Source: an uncultured Flavobacteriia bacterium
Lineage (GTDB): Bacteria > Bacteroidota > Bacteroidia > Flavobacteriales > Flavobacteriaceae
Assembly: GCA_946482495.1 (NCBI GenBank)
Contig: CAMLRV010000022.1
Location: forward strand, 1-16,566
DNA length: 16,566 nt
Direction of reading: 5' to 3'
In this document: one piece after another, positions 6,358-13,858 of the stretch
Layout of the letters: each line of letters begins with the position of its first letter
How positions within the stretch are numbered: position 1 is the stretch's first letter
The notes under the pieces: model-generated
Told to the model about the DNA's origin: nothing
The model's database searches: none
What the model saw: only the letters and a program-made list of their open reading frames with translations
Position numbers and translations under genes: made by a program

Positions 6358-6750
6358 ATGTTTGGTAAAGGTTCGAAAATTTATGCGATGATAACAGGTT
6401 GTTGTCCAAAATGTCATGAAGAAAGTATGTATTTAAATGATAATCCATTTAATATTATGAAAATTTATGCCATGCATGAAAAATGTTCACATTGCGGCCA
6501 AGTTTACAAAATTGAGCCTTCGTTTTTTTTCGGGGCGATGTTTGTAAGTTATGGATTAGGTGTAGCAGTAGGAATTATTACTTTTTTGATTGCTCATTAT
6601 GGTTTTGAAGCATCATTAAAAACTTCTTTTATAGCTATAATTTTGGCTTTGTTATTTTTGAATACAATTATTATGCGTTTATCAAGAAATATTTGGATTA
6701 ATATTTTTATCCATTACGATAAAAATTGGAAAGAGAAATTATCGCAATAG
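6358..6750 (+). CDS. DUF983 family small membrane protein with zinc-ribbon-like N-terminus
   Basis: The 130-residue protein opens MFGKGSKIYAMITGCCPKCHEESMY, the pattern of DUF983 proteins. Two Cys pairs, CPKC (16-19) and CSHC (about 43-46), would make a small zinc ribbon on the cytoplasmic side. Two hydrophobic helices follow (roughly 59-80 and 89-107), and the chain ends in a short polar tail. The biochemical role of DUF983 is not known. The start is set by the first ATG after the -7 box. Its last 12 bases overlap the end of the oppositely oriented FAD oxidoreductase gene, with no terminator between them. Confidence 0.82.
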   Translation: MFGKGSKIYAMITGCCPKCHEESMYLNDNPFNIMKIYAMHEKCSHCGQVYKIEPSFFFGAMFVSYGLGVAVGIITFLIAHYGFEASLKTSFIAIILALLFLNTIIMRLSRNIWINIFIHYDKNWKEKLSQ

Positions 6751-7794
6751 TTTTTTATAAATTCTATTAATTGATATTTCGTTATCTAATTCAATATTGT
6801 TTTCAATAAATTGAAATAATTTATCTGATAAATATGGTGCGAAAAGCACCCCGCGTGTTCCTAGTCCGTTCAGTATATATAGATTTTTATTTGAATGATG
6901 TCTACCTAAAAGTGGTCTTCTATCTTTTACTGTTGGTCGAATTCCTGCTAAATGTTCTATAATTTCAAATTCACAAGAAAGTAATTCTTTTAAGTTGGAA
7001 AGCAACTCGTTTTTACCAGCTTCTGTTTTTTTTGTTGTTTTGTCTTCCCAATTATAAGTTGCGCCAACTTTATATAAATCATTTCCGATAGGTAAAATCC
7101 AAATGCTAGAATTAATAATTTCGCTTAAATTTAAGTTTTCAGCTTTAATAATTAAAAGTTCACCTTTAGTGCCGTCTAAGGGTAAATTATTGAAAAATGG
7201 ATTGCTATGTAATCCGAAACCTTCAGCAAAAACAATTTGTTTGGCTTCGATGTTTTTGTAGTGAATATAGTTATCTTCAATATTTAATTGAGTATAATCA
7301 AAAGTATCTTCTAAATAGTTTTTTTTTGAAATTAAGAAATTGGTATATGTTTCTTTTAATTTTTTGGTATCTAAAAAACCTGTGCAATTTACATTTCCAA
7401 ATTTGTAACTTTCACTTATGTAAGGATTTTGTAGTGTCTCTAATTGACTATTTAGATATTTGGTTAGATTGGGTTTGTCTGAAGCGATAAACCAATTATT
7501 TTGTTCTTCAATTGAATTTAATTTTCTTAAAAGTGGAATTTCGAAAAGAAATTTTTCTTTAAATTTTTCTTCTAAAGTTTTATAAAAAGGAATTGAGATT
7601 TCGAGTTGTGCTTCAGCTTCCCAAATTTTTGTAAATCTTTTTAATACTACAGGATTGTATAATCCACCAGCAATTGTAGTTGAGTTTTGAGAGTTGTTAT
7701 TTATTACCATTATTGTTTTATGGTTCATGAGGCAGGTTTCTGCAAAAGAAATTCCAGATAATCCAGCACCGACAATTAGGTAGTCAACTTTCAT
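6739..7794 (-). CDS. FAD-dependent oxidoreductase of the DAO (D-amino-acid oxidase) superfamily
   Basis: From the ATG at 7794 the product is 351 residues, opening MKVDYLIVGAGLSGISF: a Rossmann beta-strand and GAGLSG (9-14), which binds FAD. Near the C-terminus, GIRPTVKDRRPLLG and NLYILNGLGTRGVLFAP are typical of the second FAD-contact region in glycine/D-amino-acid oxidase relatives. No transmembrane segment or signal peptide is seen, so it should be cytoplasmic. The substrate cannot be told from sequence. A longer frame can begin at a TTG at 7812, but this TTG overlaps a -7-like box, so the ATG is preferred. It lies downstream of gldN on the same strand but behind a strong terminator, so it is probably a separate unit. 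Its stop overlaps the DUF983 gene tail to tail by 12 bp. Confidence 0.82.
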   Translation of the reverse strand: MKVDYLIVGAGLSGISFAETCLMNHKTIMVINNNSQNSTTIAGGLYNPVVLKRFTKIWEAEAQLEISIPFYKTLEEKFKEKFLFEIPLLRKLNSIEEQNNWFIASDKPNLTKYLNSQLETLQNPYISESYKFGNVNCTGFLDTKKLKETYTNFLISKKNYLEDTFDYTQLNIEDNYIHYKNIEAKQIVFAEGFGLHSNPFFNNLPLDGTKGELLIIKAENLNLSEIINSSIWILPIGNDLYKVGATYNWEDKTTKKTEAGKNELLSNLKELLSCEFEIIEHLAGIRPTVKDRRPLLGRHHSNKNLYILNGLGTRGVLFAPYLSDKLFQFIENNIELDNEISINRIYKKLLR

Positions 7795-7809
7795 TTGTTT
7801 TTTTGTTTG

Positions 7810-7817
7810 CAAATTTA
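7810..7817 (-). promoter_or_regulatory. -7 box (TAAATTTG) of the FAD oxidoreductase gene
   Basis: Read leftward, TAAATTTG matches TAnnTTTG and is 15 bp upstream of the ATG at 7794. No TTG is found at -33. It lies after the gldN terminator, consistent with a separate transcript. Confidence 0.45.
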
Positions 7818-7860
7818 CATAAAATATAGTGGTGTAGGAGGGAAAGGAATTTTATTATGC

Positions 7861-7891
7861 AAAAAAAAACTCTTGCCGAAGCAAGAGTTTT
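7861..7891 (-). terminator. UUCG-capped terminator of the gldKLMN operon
   Basis: Read leftward, AAAACTCTTGC pairs perfectly over 11 bp with GCAAGAGTTTT around the loop TTCG, giving the very stable C(UUCG)G tetraloop, and runs into a 9-base T tract (7869-7861). It starts 30 bp after the gldN stop. Confidence 0.92.
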
Positions 7892-7920
7892 GTAGTATTA
7901 TGATTGGAGAAATATTTTAT

Positions 7921-8820
7921 TTAGTAATTCCACATATCTAATTCGAAATTACGTATTTTTTCTTTTACTCTTTCAGATTCTAATAACTGCATTTGAGAAT
8001 TCTCTTTCATGTAGTCTTTAATCTCTCTATCTCCGTAAACATTTTCCTCTAAGTAAATTACTGCGCCAAAACGACGAGAATTTAATAAGTGATCAAAAGT
8101 AAATGGCATTGCAGAGTTTTTTTCATTGAATGCTTTAGAGGCATGTAAAACATCTCTTGAAGCTGGGAAGTAAATCCAAAATAACTCAATAGGAGCATCA
8201 TTTTTATTTTCTTCTTTATTCATTGTATAAACGTCTGGTACAAGTGGACAAATACCTTGTAAACGATATTTTAATTCCCCTTGACGCTTGTCAAAGTACC
8301 AAAATCCTTTGATTTTGTAACCTTGAACGTGAAATGCATCAATTGTAGTTTTTGTGATAAACTCTTCAGAAATTTTTTCTCCAGCTGCCATTTGTTCAAT
8401 ACCAGCATCAGAAGTATCGATGAAAACTCTTGCTTTTTGAATATCGTCAAAAGTTTTTTTAGTAGTAAAATATCCTGAATCATATACTTCAGTTATTTTA
8501 CCATCATCAATTCCTTTCATTAAAACTTCAAAAAGAGGTTTTCTTTCAGGACCTAAATCTTTTGAGTCATCAACAGGATAATACATTGGGAAGTTAACTC
8601 TTTGGTTAACATCAATTAATTCCCATACTGTTTTACCCATTAAGATATCTCTATCACCCACATAACCGTAAGGTAATGGTTTGTCATTATCTGCATTTAA
8701 CTCTGCCTGTGTTTTTTTACCAATTTCAGCAGGAGTTTTTGCATTTAGTAAGTTAGATTGAGCAAATGAAAATGTGCTTAAACTAAATACTGATACTAAT
8801 AAAAAATTTCTCCAATTCAT
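7921..8820 (-). CDS. gldN: Gliding motility / T9SS ring protein GldN
   Basis: The 299-residue protein has a signal peptide (MNWRNFLLVSVFSLSTFSFA, then QSNLLNAK) and a body beginning PLPYGYVGDRDILMGKTVWELID, which is typical of GldN/PorN. GldN is periplasmic and binds the lipoprotein GldK to form a large ring attached to the outer membrane, meeting the periplasmic part of GldM and so coupling the inner-membrane motor to the secretion pore. It is the last gene of gldKLMN, starting 18 bp after the gldM stop with no promoter between. The length is normal for the family, and the operon terminator follows. No break is seen. Confidence 0.94.
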   Translation of the reverse strand: MNWRNFLLVSVFSLSTFSFAQSNLLNAKTPAEIGKKTQAELNADNDKPLPYGYVGDRDILMGKTVWELIDVNQRVNFPMYYPVDDSKDLGPERKPLFEVLMKGIDDGKITEVYDSGYFTTKKTFDDIQKARVFIDTSDAGIEQMAAGEKISEEFITKTTIDAFHVQGYKIKGFWYFDKRQGELKYRLQGICPLVPDVYTMNKEENKNDAPIELFWIYFPASRDVLHASKAFNEKNSAMPFTFDHLLNSRRFGAVIYLEENVYGDREIKDYMKENSQMQLLESERVKEKIRNFELDMWNY

Positions 8821-8838
8821 TTTTTTATTTTATTTAAA

Positions 8839-10401
8839 TTATTGTATTTCAAATGTACAAGGCGATACGTTTTTAGCAGGTTGGTCAATACCAACATACT
8901 TAACTTTAATTTCAGAAATTGTAACTACATCACCTCTACCAGCTTTTTTAATAGCTGAAATTGCTTGAGCATTCATTCTGCTTCCTTGAACTACAACAGT
9001 AGGTTGTCCTGGAACTTTAATGTTAAATTGAGTAACATTGATAGTAACTGGGAAGTCAAAATCATCTAATACTGCAGAAATAGTACATACTTCTAAGTTT
9101 GATTTTGGTCCTTTAGCTGAAGACTCACCTCTAACTCTTCCAGAAGGAGCAGGAATACCTTTAATTCTATATGTTTGTTTACTTGAGAAAGTTCCACCAC
9201 CATTTGGTAATTTAGCAGTTACATTAATAGTAACTTCTTTTCCTTGACCTGGTTTTAACATGTACTGACCTGGTTTTCCAGAAGATCTCATTCCTGGAGC
9301 ATTTGCAGTTACATCACTTGCAGGGATACCTGGAACAGAAACTGAAATTGGATTGTCAATTCCTCTATAAACTACATTCATTTTATCAGCAGAAACAATA
9401 GCTTGATTCGGTTTTGGAACAACTACATAGTTACCTTTAATATCAATTGGAACTGGTTTACCATTTTCCATGAAAGTAAATTTACCTGTAAGGTCTTTTT
9501 CTCCAACAGAACCTGCAGCCATTTTGAAAGTTGCAGTACCATTATCAATAGAAGTTGAAGCTCCGTTTACAGATACAGCTGTTGGTACAGTTGATGCATC
9601 ATAACGTCCTAAAACTACTCTACCAGTTACTTGCTCACCTTGGAAGAATGCTGATTTGTCCATCATTACGAAAGCTTTATAGTTTTTCATCGATAAAGCT
9701 GCTTCCATCGTGTTTCCTAACAATAAGTCGTAAATAGCGTTTTCTGCTTTTCTAACGTCATTTTGCATAGCTGATAATTTAGATACAGATGCAATTGCTG
9801 GGAATCCTTTAAAGTGGTAATCTAAGTATTTTTTAGTTACACCTTCACCATCTTTTACATCACCTGTATTGAAATCTTTATCAAAGTTTTGTAAAAATGG
9901 AACAAATGTAGCGTCTTTACCGTCACCTAAAATGCTTCTAATTGATTTGTTAAAATCATTAATTTTTTTAACGATTTCATTACCTTTTGCTGAATAACCA
10001 TCTCCAGAAAACCATACTTCATCGATAGTTGATTTATCCATTGCTTCATAAGGTAATTTTCCTTTGTTAGGTCCATCTGCATCAACTGGAAAACCTTTTG
10101 TGATATCACCTTTAATTCCTTCTAAGTATTTATAGAATTCATCAAGGATTGGTTTTACTTGATTTGCTTTATTATATGGATCTTTATATTTTGCTGGATC
10201 ATCAGCAGCCTTTTTTTCTAAAGCAGAAAGTTTATTTTCGTTGCTTTCTGTTGATGTATTATTTACACCAACAAATTTTTCATTCATTAATCCGAATGCT
10301 GATAATACTTCTTTTGACATATTTAATGCCAACATCGCGATGAAAACCAGATACATCAGGTTAATCATCTTCTGTCTAGGGGTTAATTTTCCTCCTGCCA
10401 T
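8839..10401 (-). CDS. gldM: Gliding motility / T9SS motor protein GldM
   Basis: The 520-residue protein starts MAGGKLTPRQKMINLMYLVF, almost a signature of GldM. One N-terminal transmembrane helix (about 12-31) is followed by a long periplasmic part: a helical first domain (about 35-220), then beta-rich Ig-like domains, ending SPCTFEIQ. In Flavobacterium johnsoniae, Arg9 of GldM lies in the membrane and is important for motor function; Arg is also at position 9 here (TPRQK). Two GldM chains are thought to rotate inside a GldL pentamer and push on the GldKN ring. The gene lies 54 bp after gldL; the gap holds a 16-bp palindrome (AATTAAAATTTTAATT, 10425-10440) but no promoter match. Confidence 0.95.
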   Translation of the reverse strand: MAGGKLTPRQKMINLMYLVFIAMLALNMSKEVLSAFGLMNEKFVGVNNTSTESNENKLSALEKKAADDPAKYKDPYNKANQVKPILDEFYKYLEGIKGDITKGFPVDADGPNKGKLPYEAMDKSTIDEVWFSGDGYSAKGNEIVKKINDFNKSIRSILGDGKDATFVPFLQNFDKDFNTGDVKDGEGVTKKYLDYHFKGFPAIASVSKLSAMQNDVRKAENAIYDLLLGNTMEAALSMKNYKAFVMMDKSAFFQGEQVTGRVVLGRYDASTVPTAVSVNGASTSIDNGTATFKMAAGSVGEKDLTGKFTFMENGKPVPIDIKGNYVVVPKPNQAIVSADKMNVVYRGIDNPISVSVPGIPASDVTANAPGMRSSGKPGQYMLKPGQGKEVTINVTAKLPNGGGTFSSKQTYRIKGIPAPSGRVRGESSAKGPKSNLEVCTISAVLDDFDFPVTINVTQFNIKVPGQPTVVVQGSRMNAQAISAIKKAGRGDVVTISEIKVKYVGIDQPAKNVSPCTFEIQ

Positions 10402-10424
10402 TTCTTGTAATAATTAGTTTAGTT

Positions 10425-10440
10425 AATTAAAATTTTAATT
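10425..10440. repeat. 16-bp perfect palindrome in the gldL-gldM spacer
   Basis: AATTAAAATTTTAATT reads the same on both strands. It lies 24 bp before the gldM start. It is all A/T, so a chance origin is possible. Confidence 0.4.
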
Positions 10441-10455
10441 TATTGATAAAACTAA

Positions 10456-11091
10456 TTATCCTTTGTTTTGCATAGCTGATAACATTCCACCATATACCGC
10501 ATTTAATGAAGATATGTTAGAAGTCATTGATTGCATTTGTTGTTTTAATTTGTCTGCGTTTTCAGCAATTTGAGCATTTGCATCAGCGTTTTTCTGAGCT
10601 GCATCAACTTGAGCTGCATATAAATTGTTTAATGCTTCTAATGAGCTAGATGCTTTAACCATTTCTTCAGCATATTTCTTTTGAGAAGCCATAGCATCTA
10701 CAGTAGGAGCGATACCTTTAGCAGCACCTTCGAAGTTTTTAATGCTATTTCCTAAGCTTGCCATTAATTCACCATCAATTTTAGCTTCTTTTAATAAGTT
10801 GTCTAATTTTTGAGATAATAAACCTTGAGCTTCAGCTGGATCTTCTTTCTTTAATGATTTTGGTTTTGCATCACCACCTGCTAATTCAGGGTAAACTAAT
10901 GCCCAATCTAATTCTTTTTCTACTGGTTCAAATGCAGATAATGCGAAAATTGCCGCTTCTGTTAATAAACCTACAACAAGCATTGGTCCTGCCCCTGGCC
11001 AGTGCATTAATTTGAATAACGCTCCAACGATTACTACTGCTGCTCCCATTCCGTAAAGGAATCCCATCACTTTTTTGCTTAAAATTGCCAT
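10456..11091 (-). CDS. gldL: Gliding motility / T9SS motor protein GldL
   Basis: The 211-residue inner-membrane protein has two helices close to the N-terminus (about 8-27 and 36-55), then AFEPVEKELDWALVYPELAGG, typical of GldL, and a long cytoplasmic coiled-coil tail rich in Ala, Gln and Lys. Glu45 in GLLTEA, within helix 2, is at the place of the protonatable glutamate (Glu49 in F. johnsoniae, from memory) that carries proton flow through the motor. It works as a pentamer around two GldM helices. It is the second gene of gldKLMN, 62 bp after gldK; that gap has the 10-bp direct repeat TTAGTTAAGT and no promoter match. Confidence 0.94.
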   Translation of the reverse strand: MAILSKKVMGFLYGMGAAVVIVGALFKLMHWPGAGPMLVVGLLTEAAIFALSAFEPVEKELDWALVYPELAGGDAKPKSLKKEDPAEAQGLLSQKLDNLLKEAKIDGELMASLGNSIKNFEGAAKGIAPTVDAMASQKKYAEEMVKASSSLEALNNLYAAQVDAAQKNADANAQIAENADKLKQQMQSMTSNISSLNAVYGGMLSAMQNKG

Positions 11092-11105
11092 AATTTAAAA
11101 TTTAG

Positions 11106-11133
11106 TTAGTTAAGTATAATTAATTAGTTAAGT
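11106..11133 (+). repeat. Direct repeat TTAGTTAAGT (x2) in the gldK-gldL spacer
   Basis: TTAGTTAAGT occurs at 11106-11115 and 11124-11133, 18 bp apart. A related AT-rich stretch (TTAGTTTAGTTAATTA) lies in the gldL-gldM gap at 10414-10429. Confidence 0.4.
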
Positions 11134-11153
11134 TAATTCTTTTTTATTAATAA

Positions 11154-12542
11154 TTATTTTGGTCTTGTTCCAGTTGCGTCTGTACCCATATAATCCTGTA
11201 CAGTTCTGAAACCAATGTAACTTCTTGCAGAATCTGCATATTCGAAATCACGAGTTGAAACTTGTAAGAAGAAAGCAACATCTTTCCATGATCCTCCACG
11301 AACCACTTTTCTTTGATTCTTTCTATCCGCTACGTTTGGATTCATTGTAGAAACGAATTCATATGCTCCAGCGTCATAAGCTGATTCTGTCCATTCAGAA
11401 ACGTTACCAGCCATATTGTATAAATGGAAATCATTTGGTTCGTATGACTTAGCTTCTACAGTGTATAAAGCACCGTCAGCTGCATAATCTCCTCTGTTTG
11501 GTTTGAAGTTAGCTAAGAAACATCCTCTGTCGTTTTTAGCGTAAGGACCTCCCCATGGGTAAGTTCCTGATTCAATTCCACCTCTTGCTGCATATTCCCA
11601 TTCAGCTTCAGTTGGTAAACGGAAAGAGTTTACTTGATCTCTACCTTTTTGTTTTTTAACATAAGAGTTTTTGTACATCGTTCTCCAAGCACAAAATGCT
11701 TTAGCTTGATTCCATGAAACCCCAACTACTGGATATTCTCCGTAAGCTTGGTGCCAGAAGTAATCGTTATGCATTGGCTCATTGTAAGAATATGCGAAAT
11801 CTTTAATCCAAGCTGTTGTATCTGGATAAATTTCTAAAGGTGGTGCATCTTCATAGAAGTTTTTACGACCTTTTTTCTTTACAGCTTTATTTAAATCAAC
11901 TTGATTGTATTTGAATTTTAATTTACTTACGTCAATCGTTTTTAACCCATTAAACGATTCTGACTCAGGTAAATACATAGAATCCATTACTTCAACATAA
12001 TCCGCATCTGGATATTTTGCAGTTTCAGTAATTAATTTTACTTTTTTGTTAATTTTTCTATTTGCATATGGATCTTTTTCAGTTCCTACGCTATAGTAGT
12101 TTTCATACATATATTTATCATATGCAGTCATTTTTTCCGGATCTGTATCAGCAAAACCAAAGTCACCAATACTACCTCCTTTAGAACCTTTTCCACCATC
12201 AGCTGGTTTTGCACCTGCTTCTTCAGCTTGAATAGCTAATCTTGTTCTGATAATTGAGTCTTTTACCCACTCAACAAATTGACGGTATTCACTATTAGTA
12301 ATTTCAGTTTCATCCATATAAAATGAACGAACAGTTACTGTTTTAGTTGGAGCATCTTGAATATTGGCAACGTCATCATCTGACTTACCCATAATAAATG
12401 CACCTCCAGGTATAAGTGACATACCAAATGGCTTTTCTGAAAACCACTTCTTGCCTTTAACTCCTACCAGTTCACCTTTATCGCCTTTACCACAGCTAGT
12501 GAATAAAGCTAATGCTGCCGATAATACTAAAAACTTTTTCAT
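11154..12542 (-). CDS. gldK: Gliding motility / T9SS outer-membrane lipoprotein GldK
   Basis: The 462-residue protein has a lipoprotein signal: MKKFLVLSAALALFTSC, with the lipid-bearing Cys at 17. The rest is a formylglycine-generating-enzyme-like (FGE-sulfatase/SUMF1) fold: GGAFIMG near 47-53, FRLPTEAEWEYAARGG (307-322), GNVSEW (379-384), RGGSW (415-419) and YIGFRTV near the end. Such proteins in the T9SS have no known formylglycine activity; GldK is structural, forming with GldN the ring below the outer membrane that surrounds the translocon. A Gly/Lys-rich stretch around 110-125 looks like a flexible insert. It is the first gene of the operon, with a consensus promoter (12581-12611) that leaves a leader of about 33 bases. 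Confidence 0.94.
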   Translation of the reverse strand: MKKFLVLSAALALFTSCGKGDKGELVGVKGKKWFSEKPFGMSLIPGGAFIMGKSDDDVANIQDAPTKTVTVRSFYMDETEITNSEYRQFVEWVKDSIIRTRLAIQAEEAGAKPADGGKGSKGGSIGDFGFADTDPEKMTAYDKYMYENYYSVGTEKDPYANRKINKKVKLITETAKYPDADYVEVMDSMYLPESESFNGLKTIDVSKLKFKYNQVDLNKAVKKKGRKNFYEDAPPLEIYPDTTAWIKDFAYSYNEPMHNDYFWHQAYGEYPVVGVSWNQAKAFCAWRTMYKNSYVKKQKGRDQVNSFRLPTEAEWEYAARGGIESGTYPWGGPYAKNDRGCFLANFKPNRGDYAADGALYTVEAKSYEPNDFHLYNMAGNVSEWTESAYDAGAYEFVSTMNPNVADRKNQRKVVRGGSWKDVAFFLQVSTRDFEYADSARSYIGFRTVQDYMGTDATGTRPK

Positions 12543-12580
12543 ATAAATTGGGTTATAAAAATTTATTTTATTTTAGGGTT

Positions 12581-12611
12581 CAAACCTATCTAATTATTTT
12601 GACATATACAA
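12581..12611 (-). promoter_or_regulatory. Promoter of gldKLMN (TTG-N20-TAGGTTTG)
   Basis: Read leftward, TTG (12611-12609), 20 bp, then TAGGTTTG (12588-12581). This matches the TTG-N(17-23)-TAnnTTTG consensus completely and lies 39 bp upstream of the gldK ATG. It follows the end of the detached arginase-like tail at 12678, so gldKLMN can be transcribed separately from topA. Confidence 0.72.
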
Positions 12612-12677
12612 TAGCTATCATAAAAAAAACTAAAAAAAGTGTATTTTATCGATAAATATTGCATTTTTGACGATATT

Positions 12678-12899
12678 TTAATAGCTTTTTTTATGCGCTT
12701 TCCACCATCTTTCGGGTATTTCAGCATTGCAAGCCGCAATGTAATCGTCGTTTGTGCATGGTAATAACGTTTTTTTAACAGTTTTATTGTATATAGTGTT
12801 ATAATTTATTTCCATCCACCATCTTTCTGACCTATTGCTCTTATAAAAAACTAATTCTTCATCTTCTGCTAAAACAATATATCTATTATAATTTGTTTT
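12678..12899 (-). pseudogene. Detached C-terminal segment of the arginase-fold gene (in frame after its TAA)
   Basis: After the TAA at 12902-12900 the same frame stays open for 73 codons to a TAA at 12680-12678. The text looks coding: YIVLAEDEELVFYKSN, then RSERWWMEI, then LLPCTNDDYIAACNAEIPERWWKAHKKSY. No ATG, GTG or TTG occurs in frame before the Met inside WWMEI, so it is not a normal separate gene. From memory, related flavobacterial arginase-fold proteins are about 380-390 residues long and end in a tail like ...IPERWWKAYQK; 306 + 1 + 73 = 380 codons fits. The simplest reading is a nonsense change (TAA from AAA, GAA or CAA) that split the gene. A sequencing error, or readthrough of the TAA, are alternatives. 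Confidence 0.72.
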
Positions 12900-13820
12900 T
12901 TATTCAAATGGATATTCGTAACTTCTTAAATGATATCCTTCAATGAAATACCAAACAATTTGTGCTATCAGTTCATTTTCGTTTTTATTATAAAACTGAT
13001 TGAATATTCCAAATATACTTACTTTGTCACTAATTCCAGCATATCTTGCTAATGTGCAAATCTCTCTTCCGTCAAATCCGTTTGGATAAAATTCTGTTGT
13101 ATTTCCAGAATCTGAAGATTTCACCGATTTTAGATCTAAACTAATAATATCAGCATCTCTAAATATGGGTTCCACAACTTCGGGGTTTCGAATGATTTCG
13201 CCTAATCGATACGTGTCAAAATATAATTTTTCAATTAAATCTATTTCTTCTTGAGAAGTGTAATACGTCTGATAACCAACACTGCTGAAATTATACAGAT
13301 TATTAGGCTCTTCAATTATGATTCGAGATAAATAAGAATCTGAATCTAATTTTTCTTCTTTAGCGAAATCAAATTTATTATCGATGGCCACTAAATTTAC
13401 CATTTGATCTAAATTGTCAAATGAACGATATAATGCGTAAGTTAAATCTTGTGATCCACCGACGACCAAAGGTATAATTTTTTGCTTAATTAATTCTGCA
13501 CAAATCGTTTTTAACACAAAATAGGTGTCACTTGTTTCATTTCCAACTAAAATATCTCCTAAGTCAGCAATGCCTTTATTCCAATTACCTGGGAATAAAC
13601 GATATAACGTTTTTCTGAAATTATCGAAATTATAATTGTAATTATCTAATTCTGCACCTCTGTTTTCATTAGCGCAAATAATAGCTATGGAAATATTTTC
13701 TAATTTAGGATAATCGGTTTCAGTATGCAAGACAACCTTTTTACCTAAAGCTTGGTTAGATAAACTTTCTGTAAATTTCTGAATTTCTTCTGAAACTGGT
13801 TGTAAGTATTCGAAAATCAT
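12900..13820 (-). CDS. Arginase/formimidoylglutamase-fold protein, metal site degenerate; probably truncated at its C-terminus
   Basis: The 306-residue product has the arginase-fold order but altered motifs. The GGxH(S/D) site is GGSQD (121-125, His to Gln); DxHxD is DNKFD (147-151, His to Lys); SxDxDxxDP is SLDLKSVKS (Asp229 kept, second Asp is Lys231). Three of six usual Mn ligands are therefore missing, so ureohydrolase activity is unlikely. Conserved-looking blocks such as LFPGNWNKGIADLGDI and YNPNGFDG-like YPNGFDGREICTLARYAGISDK suggest selection on the protein. It starts 38 bp after topA and is probably cotranscribed with it; gldK lies downstream. Formimidoylglutamase is the label such proteins often carry, but it fits poorly. 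The frame continues past its stop (see 12678-12899), so this is probably the main part of a broken gene. Confidence 0.72.
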   Translation of the reverse strand: MIFEYLQPVSEEIQKFTESLSNQALGKKVVLHTETDYPKLENISIAIICANENRGAELDNYNYNFDNFRKTLYRLFPGNWNKGIADLGDILVGNETSDTYFVLKTICAELIKQKIIPLVVGGSQDLTYALYRSFDNLDQMVNLVAIDNKFDFAKEEKLDSDSYLSRIIIEEPNNLYNFSSVGYQTYYTSQEEIDLIEKLYFDTYRLGEIIRNPEVVEPIFRDADIISLDLKSVKSSDSGNTTEFYPNGFDGREICTLARYAGISDKVSIFGIFNQFYNKNENELIAQIVWYFIEGYHLRSYEYPFE

Positions 13821-13858
13821 AATATTATCTTTCTTTTAATTTATAAATAACAAAAATA

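Noticed and set aside
7795..7812. TTG start adding six residues to the FAD oxidoreductase
   Set aside because: The TTG overlaps a TAAATTTG -7-like box, and the ATG at 7794 gives the usual short lead (MKVDY) before the FAD-binding GAGLSG motif.
12678..12899. The arginase tail as an independent small gene
   Set aside because: No ATG, GTG or TTG is available in frame before the conserved part; only a Met within WWMEI could start, which would drop half of the segment.
12678..12902. The in-frame TAA as a selenocysteine or pyrrolysine codon
   Set aside because: Those recode TGA and TAG. TAA readthrough is rare, and no stimulatory structure directly after the stop is seen.
13851..13858. TATTTTTG as a separate promoter for the arginase-fold gene
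   Set aside because: It matches the -7 pattern but has no -33 TTG, overlaps the topA end and lies in T-rich sequence. Cotranscription with topA is simpler.
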